From an uncultured Campylobacter sp. (GTDB lineage: Bacteria > Campylobacterota > Campylobacteria > Campylobacterales > Campylobacteraceae), in the NCBI GenBank assembly GCA_934728065.1, contig CAKVDW010000007.1:1-64000 (forward strand): a DNA stretch of 64,000 bases, in the 5' to 3' direction. The notes under the pieces were generated by a model, which worked only from the letters and a program-made list of their open reading frames with translations, was not told the DNA's origin and searched no databases. Shown here piece by piece: positions 55,300-64,000 of this stretch (the first letter of the stretch is position 1; the number at the start of each line of letters is the position of its first letter). The position numbers and the translations under genes were made by a program.

Positions 55300-55510
55300 A
55301 AGCCACCTCGATAGGTGCTATCACAGCACTTTTTGCCACCAGACTTTTTATCTCACTTTCTTTTAGGCTTTCTAAATAAAGCTCTATGGCTTCTTTGATA
55401 TTTGCCCTTGCCTCCTCAAAGCTTTCGCCCTCACTCACACAGCCTTTTAGCTCTGGCACAAAGGCAAAATAGCCGTTTTCGTCTTTTTCTATCACAGCGT
55501 TAAAGAGCAT
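55289..55510 (-). CDS. hicB: HicB family antitoxin
   Basis: 73 residues, a partial RNase H-like HicB domain (YFAFVPELKGCVSEGESFEEARANIKEAIELYL) with no DNA-binding extension. It neutralises HicA. AAGGATAAAAA precedes its ATG. Confidence 0.85.
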   Translation of the reverse strand: MLFNAVIEKDENGYFAFVPELKGCVSEGESFEEARANIKEAIELYLESLKESEIKSLVAKSAVIAPIEVAFER

Positions 55511-55547
55511 TTTTTATCCTTGTTTTTGCTTTATTATAGCATAGAAT

Positions 55548-55730
55548 TTAAATTTTGATGAGTTTTATTTCAGCCTCGTTTAAATCATAAAGTTTAAAGA
55601 CTAAATCATCAATATCACATTCGAGTTGTGAAGTGTCGGCACTTGAATTTTTAGCTTTTAAGGCTAAAATTTATCAACTCAATTTATTATTTTATCAATT
55701 AAATTCTTATTGCTAAAATTTAATTTGTGA
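55548..55730 (-). pseudogene. Fossil C-terminus of a type IIG restriction-modification enzyme
   Basis: The minus strand reads NFSNKNLIDKIIN, then a stop and a missing base, then LKAKNSSADTSQ and ECDIDDLVFKLYDLNEAE before a stop at 55548. This mirrors the intact enzyme end (EFSDKSKNLINEVVN, ENSQTDTTKIEKDIDNLIYK) at 57.7 kb. Upstream codons also read MVYKFIFQVQLEQYALIHKLN, possibly the same gene. Decayed by stop and frameshift. Confidence 0.75.
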
Positions 55731-55800
55731 ATTAAAGCGTATTGTTCTAATTGAACTTGAAAAATAAATTTATAGACCATAGCAAATCTTGCGTTAAAAG

Positions 55801-55832
55801 TAAATTTTCAAGGCTTTTGCCTTGAAAATTTA
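55801..55832. terminator. Strong hairpin downstream of brnA
   Basis: Perfect 14-base arms TAAATTTTCAAGGC and GCCTTGAAAATTTA, four-base loop. Placed 61 bases after the brnA stop on the minus strand. Confidence 0.65.
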
Positions 55833-55892
55833 GACTTCAAACACTCATTAAGCGTTTTTTTAAAATCAATCCTTGTCATTTTTACATTCTTT

Positions 55893-56096
55893 TTAAATGT
55901 GGATTTCAAGCCTTTTGCTCGCGCATTGATTTAAAAAGATATTCATCAACACTTGGTAAGGCACGCCTTGCTTGTTTGCCATAGCCTTAAAATACTCTAT
56001 GGTTTCGACATTTAAATTTATCGAAATCTGCTTTTTTCGTGCCTTTTGCGTGTAGGGATTTGGCGCGGACTTTGAAAAATCATATTCTTTTTTCAT
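55893..56096 (-). CDS. brnA: BrnA-like antitoxin (CopG/ribbon-helix-helix type)
   Basis: 67 residues. KQISINLNVETIEYFKAMANKQGVPYQ is a ribbon-helix-helix core (strand plus two helices) of the BrnA antitoxins; the N-terminal NPYTQKARKK is basic. Its ATG overlaps the C-terminal frame of the broken brnT gene (ATGA). BrnA binds BrnT and represses the operon. Confidence 0.75.
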   Translation of the reverse strand: MKKEYDFSKSAPNPYTQKARKKQISINLNVETIEYFKAMANKQGVPYQVLMNIFLNQCASKRLEIHI

Positions 56097-56364
56097 AAAA
56101 ACTCCTTATATTGATTTTGCTCATTTTGCGTTGCTTTTCTTGCTGAAATTAGCCTAACTGTCAGCCCATCTTGCCTCACAAACAATGCACCACAACTAAA
56201 ATTCTAAGCTTTTTACTCATACCTAAAATCACAAATCTTTCCTCATTTTTTGAATGTGTTTCATCATAAATCACCCTCGCAAAATCATCATCAAAACTTA
56301 CGCCGTGTTTGATGAGATTGCTCTTTGCTTTGGCTTCGTCCCACTCAAATTTTATCTTTTTCAT
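56093..56364 (-). pseudogene. brnT: BrnT-like toxin gene with frameshift
   Basis: The open part reads MKKIKFEWDEAKAKSNLIKHG and ends RILVVVHC-L at a stop at 56176. In the neighbouring frame FVRQDGLTVRLISARKATQNEQ continues to a stop overlapping brnA's ATG, which is the normal BrnT end (RLISARKA). One extra base at the GTTTG site would join them. As assembled, the toxin lacks its conserved ISARKA tail. A sequencing slip is the alternative. Confidence 0.75.
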
Positions 56365-56395
56365 AATGATATTATATACAAAATATAATGATATT
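56364..56395. promoter_or_regulatory. Direct repeat TAATGATATT at the brnT start, possible operator
   Basis: TAATGATATT occurs at 56364-56373 and again at 56386-56395, 22 bases apart (two helical turns). It covers the start of brnT. BrnA-type antitoxins autoregulate, so this is a candidate binding site. Confidence 0.4.
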
Positions 56396-56424
56396 TTGCT
56401 TAATAAGACTCATTTGTCGTTTTA

Positions 56425-56475
56425 TTTAAGGCTTTGATGAGTTTTATTTCAGCCTTGTTAAATCATAAGGCGTTT
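56425..56475 (-). pseudogene. Second, shorter fossil of a type IIG C-terminus
   Basis: A 21-base block is shared with the fossil at 55.6 kb (coding EAEIKLIK), and adjoining bases differ by a one-base deletion and substitutions. Together the two copies flank brnTA in the same orientation. Confidence 0.55.
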
Positions 56476-56572
56476 TAGTGTGAAAATTAGCATAAAATAA
56501 ATGGTGCTGAATGCTTTTTTTGATGATGGGGTTGGAGAAAAATTTTAGGGCTGATTTTTTGTGTGTTGAAAT

Positions 56573-57724
56573 TCAATTTATCGGCATTGTAGGATTATCG
56601 CATACGATATTATACAAGGCATAAAATCCTATTTCATTCATTATTAAATCTCTTATTATTTGCTCATTTTGCAAAAGCATTGCTAATTCTAGGTTATGTT
56701 TGCTTTCGCTAAAAAGCATTTCGCACAACTTACTATTAAATTCCGTGATTGACAATTTCCTTTTTGTTTTTCTAGCTATGTTCGCTGTAATTTTTCTAAT
56801 ATACTTTAAAAGAATATCGGTAACTTGTTTGGCATTATTGTATAATATAGTAAAATAGTATTTTTCAATATCTAAATTCATCTCTAAATTTGTGTCTATT
56901 CCTTTACCTTGATAAATATCATAACAATAATTTTCTCTAAAATTTTCGCCTCGATAATCATCGTTAAGTATAAATATAGCACAACAAGCATATATAGAAA
57001 CAAGTCCAAAAAGCTTCTTTGTATTTTGATTTCCTATCAAATAGATACGATATGCTGATTTATTGCTGTTAAATATATTGCATTCACATAATGTAGAAAT
57101 ACATTCAATTTCTCGAAAATTTTGTTCTTTTAAAAAAGTGATGGTTTTGGGGTCAATATATTGAATTTTATCCTTAAAGGCACAAAATCCAAGCAAAATT
57201 TTTAAGTATCCCAAAAATAAATCATTAAGAGAAATCTTAAATTGATGATAAATTATAGGTCGCTTTATTTCTACTTTGGCTGATGCCTTGATTTCATCTA
57301 ATGTGTATTGTTTATCTTTGGATAGCCCATTAACACATTTTTGCGCCTTTTTAAAAAAAATCTCTTCATCTTTTTGGCTTGTAAAAGAACCCATAAATTC
57401 TATATTCTTTCCATTTTCTGTTTGAGTAATTGTTGGCTTAAAAGGAGTAGTTATTTCATTGCCACTTTTTACTAAAATATCTTGTCCGTCTATTTTGGCT
57501 TGAAATTGTCGTGTCTTATTTCTATCTCGTTTTGGATTTACCATAACATTAGCAAAGTCAAAAAATTTAACTAAATTGCTATCTATATCAGCCATAGCAT
57601 TATTACAAGCTCTACATAGTATTTCCTTTGATTTAAGCTTGCCACCCAAAGCGTTGGGGATAATGTGTTCTAATGATTTATTATTGTCAGTAAGTTTTTC
57701 TCCGCAAAGATAGCATTTTGACAT
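56573..57724 (-). CDS. HNH nuclease-like protein coupled to a type IIG enzyme
   Basis: 383 residues. C4-x2-C7, then H20 (LEHIIPNALGGK) and C37-x2-C40-N41 form a treble-clef HNH site. The rest is poorly characterised, AT-rich and lysine/asparagine-heavy. Its ATG overlaps the stop of the type IIG gene (TAATG). Whether it supports the IIG enzyme or is an independent defence nuclease is unclear. Confidence 0.75.
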   Translation of the reverse strand: MSKCYLCGEKLTDNNKSLEHIIPNALGGKLKSKEILCRACNNAMADIDSNLVKFFDFANVMVNPKRDRNKTRQFQAKIDGQDILVKSGNEITTPFKPTITQTENGKNIEFMGSFTSQKDEEIFFKKAQKCVNGLSKDKQYTLDEIKASAKVEIKRPIIYHQFKISLNDLFLGYLKILLGFCAFKDKIQYIDPKTITFLKEQNFREIECISTLCECNIFNSNKSAYRIYLIGNQNTKKLFGLVSIYACCAIFILNDDYRGENFRENYCYDIYQGKGIDTNLEMNLDIEKYYFTILYNNAKQVTDILLKYIRKITANIARKTKRKLSITEFNSKLCEMLFSESKHNLELAMLLQNEQIIRDLIMNEIGFYALYNIVCDNPTMPIN

Positions 57725-60700
57725 TATCGCCTTTCTATAATCTCAATTTCTTTTGGAGTTAGATTATACAACTTATAAATAAGATTGTCAATATCCTTTT
57801 CTATCTTTGTAGTGTCGGTTTGCGAATTCTCTTTTTTAATCTCTAAAATTTGATTTGCCAAATTCACAACTTCATTGATTAAATTCTTGCTTTTATCACT
57901 AAATTCAAAAATAGGTAAAGTCTCTAAATTATTTTTGTTAATTCCTAAATATCCACCAGCCAAATGTTTATCCTTGAATTTATGAGTAAAAACATAATTC
58001 ATAAATTTGCTATTTAAAATTCCCAAAATTAGTAAAGGATTTAATCCCATAAAATCATAAATAGCATATATGCCCACGCCTATGGCAAGTGGTGTTTTTA
58101 TATAACACGCTTCAAGTTGCTTTGTCATTCCTGCGATAACGATTTTTTCATTACACCAAAATTTCCATTTTTCTGTTGATACAGCATTATTTGGCGCAAT
58201 TTGCGGATTTTTATAAGTGTGTTTCATATATTTAACTAAGTTAGTATTGATTAAATATCTATCAATGTTTCCACTTACTGCAAAAGGAATGGAATTTTCT
58301 TTTTTGTCGCTTGCATTTGATAAAAATTCTACTATGGATTGAGCTTGAAAACCAGCTAAACCTGATTGAATTTTTAATCCAAATTCAGCAAAAGTTTTAA
58401 ATCTATCCCAATCAATAAATTTAATTTGTTTAAGATTTTGAGCCAATAAATCATCTTGCATTTCAATAAAAAAGCGTTCAAATTTAGCATTATTACCACC
58501 TAAAACTATGATAGGATATACAGAAGCGTTATCAAAGGTATTGACATTTGAAATATCAATGCAATGTCCTAATAATTTTTCCTTTATTAACATATCCAAA
58601 GTATTTTTTGCATATTTTGCAACTAAAAATTTATTAGGAATAATCCAAGCAAAACAACCATTTTTCGCCCTTAACTTTAAGCCTAACAATACAAATAAAA
58701 GATAAATATCATAAAGCCCACTTATATTTGGGTAAGTTTTTCTATAAATATCCTTACTTTGAGTATTTGATTTAGATAAATCAAGTGTGCTAATATACGG
58801 CGGATTTCCCACTACCAAATCAAAGCCCATAAATTCGCCATTTTCGTTTAAAACCTCAGGGAATTCAAAACGCCATTCAAAGGGCTTTTTGCTTTCTAAA
58901 TTAAAAATGCTTTCATATTCTTTTTTAAGTGCGCTAAATTCAAGCCTTGCTTTGCTCTCATCAAAGTCAAAAAAGCTGAAACTTTGAGCGATATAAAGGC
59001 TTAAATTCTCATCATCTTTTGCTAAAAAATTGCCGTATTTTTTCGAGTATGCCTCGCATTTTGCGGTAAAGGCTTTTATTTCTTTGTTGAATTTGTCCTT
59101 AAAACAAAAGGTGCGAAAGCTTTCTTTAAGGGCTTTTATCTCTTTTTCTATGTGCATTTTGTCGTCAAAAAAGCCCTCTTTGTAGTCTTTGATAACGCTT
59201 TTGTATTTTTGCATTCGCTCTTTTATGTTTGGATAGTGCGTCAAAGAGCGGTTAAGCTCAAAATAACTTATGAGTGAGTTACCGCATTTAATGTTTATGT
59301 CGATATTTGGTAGGGTTTGCATTTGATGAATTTCATCATTTAAATTCTCATCAAAGCCATCATCGTCTTTTTGCAAATAATAAGAATTTTTCAAAAGCTC
59401 TATCCAAAGGCGGAGTTTGGTTATCTCGCAGGAATTTTCGTTGATATCCACGCCAAAAAGGTTGTTTTCGATGATTTGCTTTTTGAGCGTAAAAAGGGCT
59501 TTTTGGATAGCGTGGCTTTCATCGTTTTTGATTTTGGGCTTTTTGTAAGCGTAAATTTCGCCATTTGGCTTGGTGATGACAAGTTCATCGCTTAAAAGCG
59601 CGAGTTCGCAAGGATTAAGCCTTTGGGCTAAGCCAAGAGCGTGGTAAATGGCTATCATTTCATTTAAGGCTGATACCAAAAAATGCCCACTACCAACGGC
59701 TGGGTCGCAAATGCGAATGGAATTTAGCACGGCTTTAAACTCTTGCACCTTTGTGCTAAAATCCCTATCAATGCGTTCTCTTAACGCCTTTAAATCCTCG
59801 CATTGCCATTTAAATTTATCATTAAATTTGCTTAAAATCACTTTTTCAAGGCTTGTGCGGCACATATAGCTTGTGATGAAACTTGGCGTGTAAAAGCTAC
59901 CCTCTTTGTAGCCGTTGAGCTTTTCAAAGACGAGTCCTAGCACCGATGAGCTGATGAGTTCTTTTTGCAAGGCTAGTTCGGGGCTTTTTTCATCGCTGCC
60001 AAAGTCAAAGGCGTCTAAAAATTCAAAGATATAAACAAGCAAAGGCACAGAGCCTGCTTTTTTCTTGGCGTTTTTGTCTTTAATTTGCGTTTTGGCAAAA
60101 TAAGGCAAAGTGGCACTGTCATCAAGGGCTGAAATGTCGAGTATTTCGCGCTCTATGGCTTGCTTTTGAAAAAGGGCTGAGTTAAGATAAGGCAAATAAT
60201 CAAGCGTGGAATTTGCCCTGTCTTTTGGCTTTTTGGCTAAAATTTCAAAGAAAAGTTGGGATAGGGCTTTGAAATTTCGCACCTTGTTTGGATTAAGGAA
60301 TTTTAGGCTTTCATCATCGTTAAAACGCACCAAATTCGCCTCGATGAGTTTGAGAAACAAAATGCGGTTTAGCCACAGCACGACAAAGCTCATAACGCGT
60401 TCAAAGTCTTGTTTGTCTTGGGGGAGCTTTGCTAAAATAGCGTTGTAAAGGGTGTTTGCGCTTTGTGAGCTTGGCTTTATAAGCAACTTTGAGCTTTCTT
60501 TCACCTCGCACAAACCTAAAATGTATAAAAGTTCCTCGTAAAAGGCTGAATTTAGGCTGTTGGCGTCATTTGGGTTAAACTCATCAAGCAAAAAATCCTT
60601 GTGAAAGGCTTTGAAAATAGGCTTTAAACTTTTAAAATCCGCCTTATCTTGCGCTAAAATGGGCTTTAAGTTAAGATGAAAGCCCTTTAAACTTGGCTTT

Positions 60701-61352
60701 TCGTGGGCATCTTGGGAGATAGATTTTAAATACTCAGGTGAATTTAAAATCTTGCTTGTTTCTTTGTAAAATTCATCGGTGCTGCCTTTAAAAAGGGAAT
60801 TTGGATTTGTGAAGTTGGCATAAAGCGTGATAAAATGCTTGTTTGTGGCAAAGAGCCTTTCAAATTCTCTTGCCTTAAAGATATAAAAATCATAAAAATT
60901 TGTGATGATGATGAACTTTATGCTAGAATTTGGGCTTTTAGTGCCTAAATTCTCATAGTTAAATCCCCCCCCCCGTCAGCATTTCGTTGTCTTAAATAAT
61001 ACAAAATGCACTCGGCAAGGGCTTTGCAATTTACATTTTGTGGGCTAAAAAATTCCTTTGAATTTTCGGGCTTTTTCGCCTCAACAAGCACGGAAATTTC
61101 GCCATTTTTGAGTAAGATTAAATCCACTTCGCTTTTGCCTTCTTGTTTAGCCTTAATGCTCGTTTTAAATTGCAAGCCTTGCAAAAAGGGCGCAAGAGCG
61201 TTTGCCACAAGGGCGTCTTCGTTTTGCTCTGCATTTAAATTTGCCTTGTATGTGGCAAATGTGCGCTTAAAATCCTCGAATTCGCCCTGCAAAATGGGCT
61301 TTTTCTCATACAAGGGGCTGAAAAAGTCGTTTAAAGCTAGAAATTCAAGCAT
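57724..61352 (-). pseudogene. Phase-variable type IIG restriction-modification enzyme, off at G10
   Basis: The ATG at 61352 (AAAGGAT upstream) opens a frame that stops 13 codons after the G10 tract at 60965-60974, at 60945. With one more G (or two fewer) translation would go on as DGGGGFNYENLG through an unbroken frame to 57724, making about 1,209 residues. The N-terminus has a PD-ExK nuclease site (EVDLILLK, VEAKK). The methyltransferase has DPAVGSGHF (motif I) and VGNPPYIST (NPPY). The C-terminus is a TRD. A gene of this form is phase-variable in C. jejuni (Cj0031). TRD target unknown. Confidence 0.85.
60965..60974. repeat. G10 tract (C10 on plus strand) in the type IIG gene
   Basis: Ten G after codons for RNAD. 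G8 or G11 opens the full frame. A slipped-strand switch or a population mixture is expected. Confidence 0.85.
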
Positions 61353-61368
61353 CACATATCCTTTAACT

Positions 61369-61962
61369 TCATTTTAAAAGCTTGTTTATCCAAAGCACCA
61401 TATCATCACCAAGCAAATTCAAAGCCTCGTCAAAGCTTGATATAGCTGAATCTGGCGTGAGCCTTTGCACAGGAATTTTATAACTAAAATGCCTTGAGCC
61501 TAAAAGTTTTGCATTTTTGTGTGAAATCAAGCTTGCGCTTAATTCCAAATGAATGTAGCTTTTATCCTTTTGAAAGACTTGTTCAAAGGCATCAAGCCTG
61601 CTTTCAAGCACTAAATCAGCCTGAATTTCACTGCCTGCATTAAGCACTACCTTGAAAAGCTTGTTTTTTTCAAATTTTGTTGCAAGTAGGCTTGTTAAAG
61701 AACTTGCGGGTGAATTTTTCCACGAGTGTTTGGAGTAAGCGCTTAATTCACTGTCTTTTATGTAAGTGATTTCATTGCTTTTTAAATAAAACACAGTTTG
61801 AATGGGAGCTATCTTAATGCTTTTTTTACCGCTGTTTTTGTTTTGAAGCACTATTTTATCATTAGCTTTGAGTATGTGAGTTGTTGGGCTAGCTTGAGGA
61901 GCTGGAGCTAGGGAACAAGCGCTAAAAATGATTAAAAATAAAAGTAAGAGGTAGTTTTTCAT
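61369..61962 (-). CDS. ABC transport auxiliary lipoprotein (PqiC/Mla-associated)
   Basis: 197 residues, lipoprotein signal with FSAC lipobox (LFLIIFSACSLAPAP; Cys near 16). The body (SNEITYIKDSELSAYSKHSWKNSPA, LVLESRLDAFEQVF) matches the ABC_trans_aux (DUF330/PqiC) family. Last gene of the Mla operon; C. jejuni Cj1649 fits. Confidence 0.8.
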   Translation of the reverse strand: MKNYLLLLFLIIFSACSLAPAPQASPTTHILKANDKIVLQNKNSGKKSIKIAPIQTVFYLKSNEITYIKDSELSAYSKHSWKNSPASSLTSLLATKFEKNKLFKVVLNAGSEIQADLVLESRLDAFEQVFQKDKSYIHLELSASLISHKNAKLLGSRHFSYKIPVQRLTPDSAISSFDEALNLLGDDMVLWINKLLK

Positions 61963-61964
61963 TG

Positions 61965-62726
61965 TTATTCTCCGGGAGCTGGTTTGTTTTTACTGCTTTT
62001 AAAAAAGATGTCTGATGGGCTTTTTTGCAAATTTATAATAAGCTCATTTATTTGCAAAAGAAGCTGTTCTAAAAGCTCAAGGTCAGTGTTTAAAGAATCA
62101 GCCATTAGGGTCATTTTTTGGGAAACCAAATTAAAATTTGTAACGGCTGGGTTTAAACTTTTGTCCAAATCCTTGCTTAAATTCGCAAAATTTTGCAAAA
62201 GTGAGGAAAAATTCTTAATATTATTGTCGCTAAATAAAAGCCTCAATCTCTCATCAGTAAAGCGAACCAGCTCTAAAAATTTATCCCCTTGCTTGTCTAT
62301 TGCTGAAAGTAAGCTTTCTTTGACCTTTATGGTAGGAATTTCGCCTGATTTAGACTCTAAAAGCTTGGTTTCGCCATCTTCTGTGTATAATTCCACATAT
62401 TTAAGCCCTGTGATACCTTGTAAAGCAAGGCTTGCGTAAGTTTTTTCAGTGATGGGCGTGCCTTGTTTTACCTTTATGAGTATCCTCACTTCTACGCCTT
62501 GAGTGGTGTCTATGCTTGTTTCCTCAACAGTTCCTATATCAACTCCAAGCAAGCGAACAGGTGTTTTTACTCCAAGACCTGAAATAGACTCTTTGGTAAA
62601 AATTTGATAATACTCAAATTTTTCCTTATGAGAAAAGCCACTCAGCCATATCATAAAAAACAAGGATATAAAAAATACCCCAAAGACAAAGATGCCTATG
62701 TAAAGATAATTTGCTTTATTTTCCAT
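61965..62726 (-). CDS. mlaD: MlaD/MCE domain substrate-binding protein
   Basis: 253 residues. One N-terminal membrane helix (YLYIGIFVFGVFFISLFFMIWL), an MCE domain (SGLGVKTPVRLLGVDIGTVE, GTPITEKTYASLALQGITGLKYVEL) and a helical tail (160-240). MlaD hexamers shuttle phospholipids. Between the ATPase and the lipoprotein. Confidence 0.92.
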   Translation of the reverse strand: MENKANYLYIGIFVFGVFFISLFFMIWLSGFSHKEKFEYYQIFTKESISGLGVKTPVRLLGVDIGTVEETSIDTTQGVEVRILIKVKQGTPITEKTYASLALQGITGLKYVELYTEDGETKLLESKSGEIPTIKVKESLLSAIDKQGDKFLELVRFTDERLRLLFSDNNIKNFSSLLQNFANLSKDLDKSLNPAVTNFNLVSQKMTLMADSLNTDLELLEQLLLQINELIINLQKSPSDIFFKSSKNKPAPGE

Positions 62727-62729
62727 TTT

Positions 62730-63455
62730 TTATCCCATAAATTTTTCATATAAGTGTATATCGTGTTTATAAAGTTCTTCTTTAGTGCCGATAAAGGCGA
62801 TTTTTTTATCCTGTAAAATCAAAAACCTATCCAAAATACTACGCATACTCTCTTTGTCGTGAGTTACCAGCACAACGGTTAAATTTAATCCTTGCTTTAA
62901 AGCCAAAACAAGTTCATCAAATTCACGCGAGCTGTGCGGGTCAAGCCCTGAGGTCGGCTCGTCCAAAAAAAGCAACTTGCTGTCAAGCGCTAAAGCCCGC
63001 GCAATAGCCACGCGCTTTACCATACCACCGCTTAACTCGCTTGGATAAAGCCTTGCAACACTCTCATCAAGCCCAGCCATTTTAAGCTTCATAAAAACAA
63101 GCTCTTTGATAGAATGCTCGCTTAAATGCGTGTATTCTCTTAAGGGCATAGCAACATTTTCATAAACTGTAAAAAAGCTAAACAGCGCGCCAAACTGAAA
63201 AACCACGCCCCAAGCCTGTCTTAAACTTAAAGCGTCTTTAGAATTTATCTTTCTTAATTTTTTGCCTAAAATTTCATACTCGCCGCCATCAAAATGCTCA
63301 AGCATTAGCATTTGCTTTAAAATCACCGATTTACCCGAACCAGAGCCACCCAAAACGCCAAAAATTTCATTTTCTTCAATCTCAAAGCTGATTTTATCGT
63401 GTATGAGCTTAACGCCAAAACGAGTTGTAATGTCCTTTGCCTTAATGATACTCAT
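62730..63455 (-). CDS. mlaF: Mla-type ABC transporter ATPase
   Basis: 241 residues. Walker A GGSGSGKS (about 35-42), signature LSGGMVKRVAIARAL, Walker B LLFLDEPTSGLDP, switch VTHD. It powers phospholipid transport. Its ATG overlaps the mlaE stop by one base (TAATG). Confidence 0.92.
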   Translation of the reverse strand: MSIIKAKDITTRFGVKLIHDKISFEIEENEIFGVLGGSGSGKSVILKQMLMLEHFDGGEYEILGKKLRKINSKDALSLRQAWGVVFQFGALFSFFTVYENVAMPLREYTHLSEHSIKELVFMKLKMAGLDESVARLYPSELSGGMVKRVAIARALALDSKLLFLDEPTSGLDPHSSREFDELVLALKQGLNLTVVLVTHDKESMRSILDRFLILQDKKIAFIGTKEELYKHDIHLYEKFMG

Positions 63456-64000
63456 TAAATTCCAGCCTGAGTTAAGAAAATAGAGAAAATCGCATCAAAG
63501 GCAATCACCCAAAATATCGCATTCACCACGCTTTTTGTCGTGTAAATACCTATGCTTTCTGTGGTATTTTTAACCTCAAAACCTCTAAAACAGGCTATAA
63601 GCCCTATTAAAAAGCCAAACATAGGAGCTTTGGCAATACCGATGATGATGTGTTTAAGCTCCACAGCCTCTTTAAACCGTCTCATAAATTCAAGAAAATT
63701 AATCTGCAAACTCAAATCCGCCACAACCATACCGCCAAAAATACTTACTATATCAGCCACAGCAACGATAAAAGGCATAGCTAAAGTAAGAGCCATAACC
63801 CTTGGCAAGATGATAAATTTCGTAGAACTAAAGCCCATAGTATTCATCGCATTAATTTCATCAGTAATTTTCATCACGCCAATTTGCGCCGTGTATGAAC
63901 TAGCACTGCGTCCTGCAATAACGATAGCAGCGATAAGCGGGGCGATTTCTCTCGTGGCTGAAATGCCGACTAAATCCACGATGAAAATATTTGCGCCAAA
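63455..64000 (-). CDS. mlaE: MlaE-type permease (5' end outside window)
   Basis: The last 181 or so residues; the frame enters from the window edge as GANIFIVDLVGISATREIAPL. The conserved REIAPLIAAIVIAGRSASSYTAQIGVMKITDEINA segment and three membrane helices are visible. The N-terminal part lies outside. Confidence 0.92.
   Translation of the reverse strand, partial: FGANIFIVDLVGISATREIAPLIAAIVIAGRSASSYTAQIGVMKITDEINAMNTMGFSSTKFIILPRVMALTLAMPFIVAVADIVSIFGGMVVADLSLQINFLEFMRRFKEAVELKHIIIGIAKAPMFGFLIGLIACFRGFEVKNTTESIGIYTTKSVVNAIFWVIAFDAIFSIFLTQAGI

Larger units (their letters stand above)
55511..55892. other. 382-base gap with type IIG fossil and terminator hairpin
   Basis: Holds the fossil tail (55548-55730) and hairpin (55801-55832) listed separately. 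No other ORF. Confidence 0.7.

Overview
The window reads as a chromosomal segment of a low-GC epsilonproteobacterium, almost certainly a Campylobacter. It carries Campylobacter-type blocks (petABC; rpsB-tsf-ABC-fliR-acidic protein-gmk-tatA-argS; cheV-cheAY-cheW-serB-tal; lpxB-greA; mutY/kgtP/radical SAM; an Mla-type transport operon), three proteins of the DUF2920 family known mainly from Campylobacter, and several poly-G/poly-C tracts of the phase-variable kind. No rRNA, tRNA, CRISPR array, insertion sequence or prophage was recognised. The species cannot be fixed from the sequence alone.

Layout. 1-1343: start of a dCache chemoreceptor (its 3' end lies outside). 1548-7751: a tight accessory defence operon (DUF262/DUF1524 protein, EcoRV-like endonuclease, D12-class adenine methyltransferase, SF1 helicase with a nuclease-like C-terminus). 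7796-17300: ilvD, argS, tatA, gmk, a highly acidic protein with a degenerate receiver-like N-terminus, fliR, a LolD-type ATPase, tsf, rpsB. 17595-19789: an ImmA/IrrE-type peptidase and a DUF4411 PIN-like protein, followed by decayed ORFs. 19959-20474: a ClbS/DfsB-like protein. 20612-23540: cytochrome bc1 genes. 23632-29813: three DUF2920 genes around mnmG, two of them with G tracts. 29857-34992: ribE, pgeF, a cyclophilin, yebC, an LptF/G permease, pth, rplY. 35123-37216: a second DUF262/DUF1524 protein. 37265-42765: tal, serB, cheW, cheA(Y), cheV. 42799-46004: lpxH, a 647-base repeat-rich gap, greA, lpxB. 46021-50730: a two-subunit restriction-modification locus with a Fic gene between the nuclease-methylase and specificity genes. 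50804-55093: a SIMPL-domain protein, mutY, kgtP, a radical SAM protein. 55090-61352: hicBA, brnTA (brnT frameshifted), fossil tails of a type IIG enzyme, an HNH protein, and a large type IIG restriction-modification gene split by a G10 tract. 61369-64000: lipoprotein, MlaD, MlaF and MlaE (5' end outside).

How it fits together. Housekeeping blocks alternate with defence or selfish modules: the EcoRV-like operon, two DUF262 proteins, the BcgI-like locus with Fic, the phase-variable type IIG enzyme with its HNH partner, HicBA, BrnTA and ImmA/DUF4411. Surface and defence functions are tied to slippage-prone G tracts: G12 at the 5' end of one DUF2920 gene, G7 at the 3' end of another, and G10 inside the type IIG gene. 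In this assembly the G10 and G7 states both interrupt their reading frames. A REP-like repeat cluster lies between lpxH and greA, and low-complexity in-frame expansions occur in lpxB and mutY.
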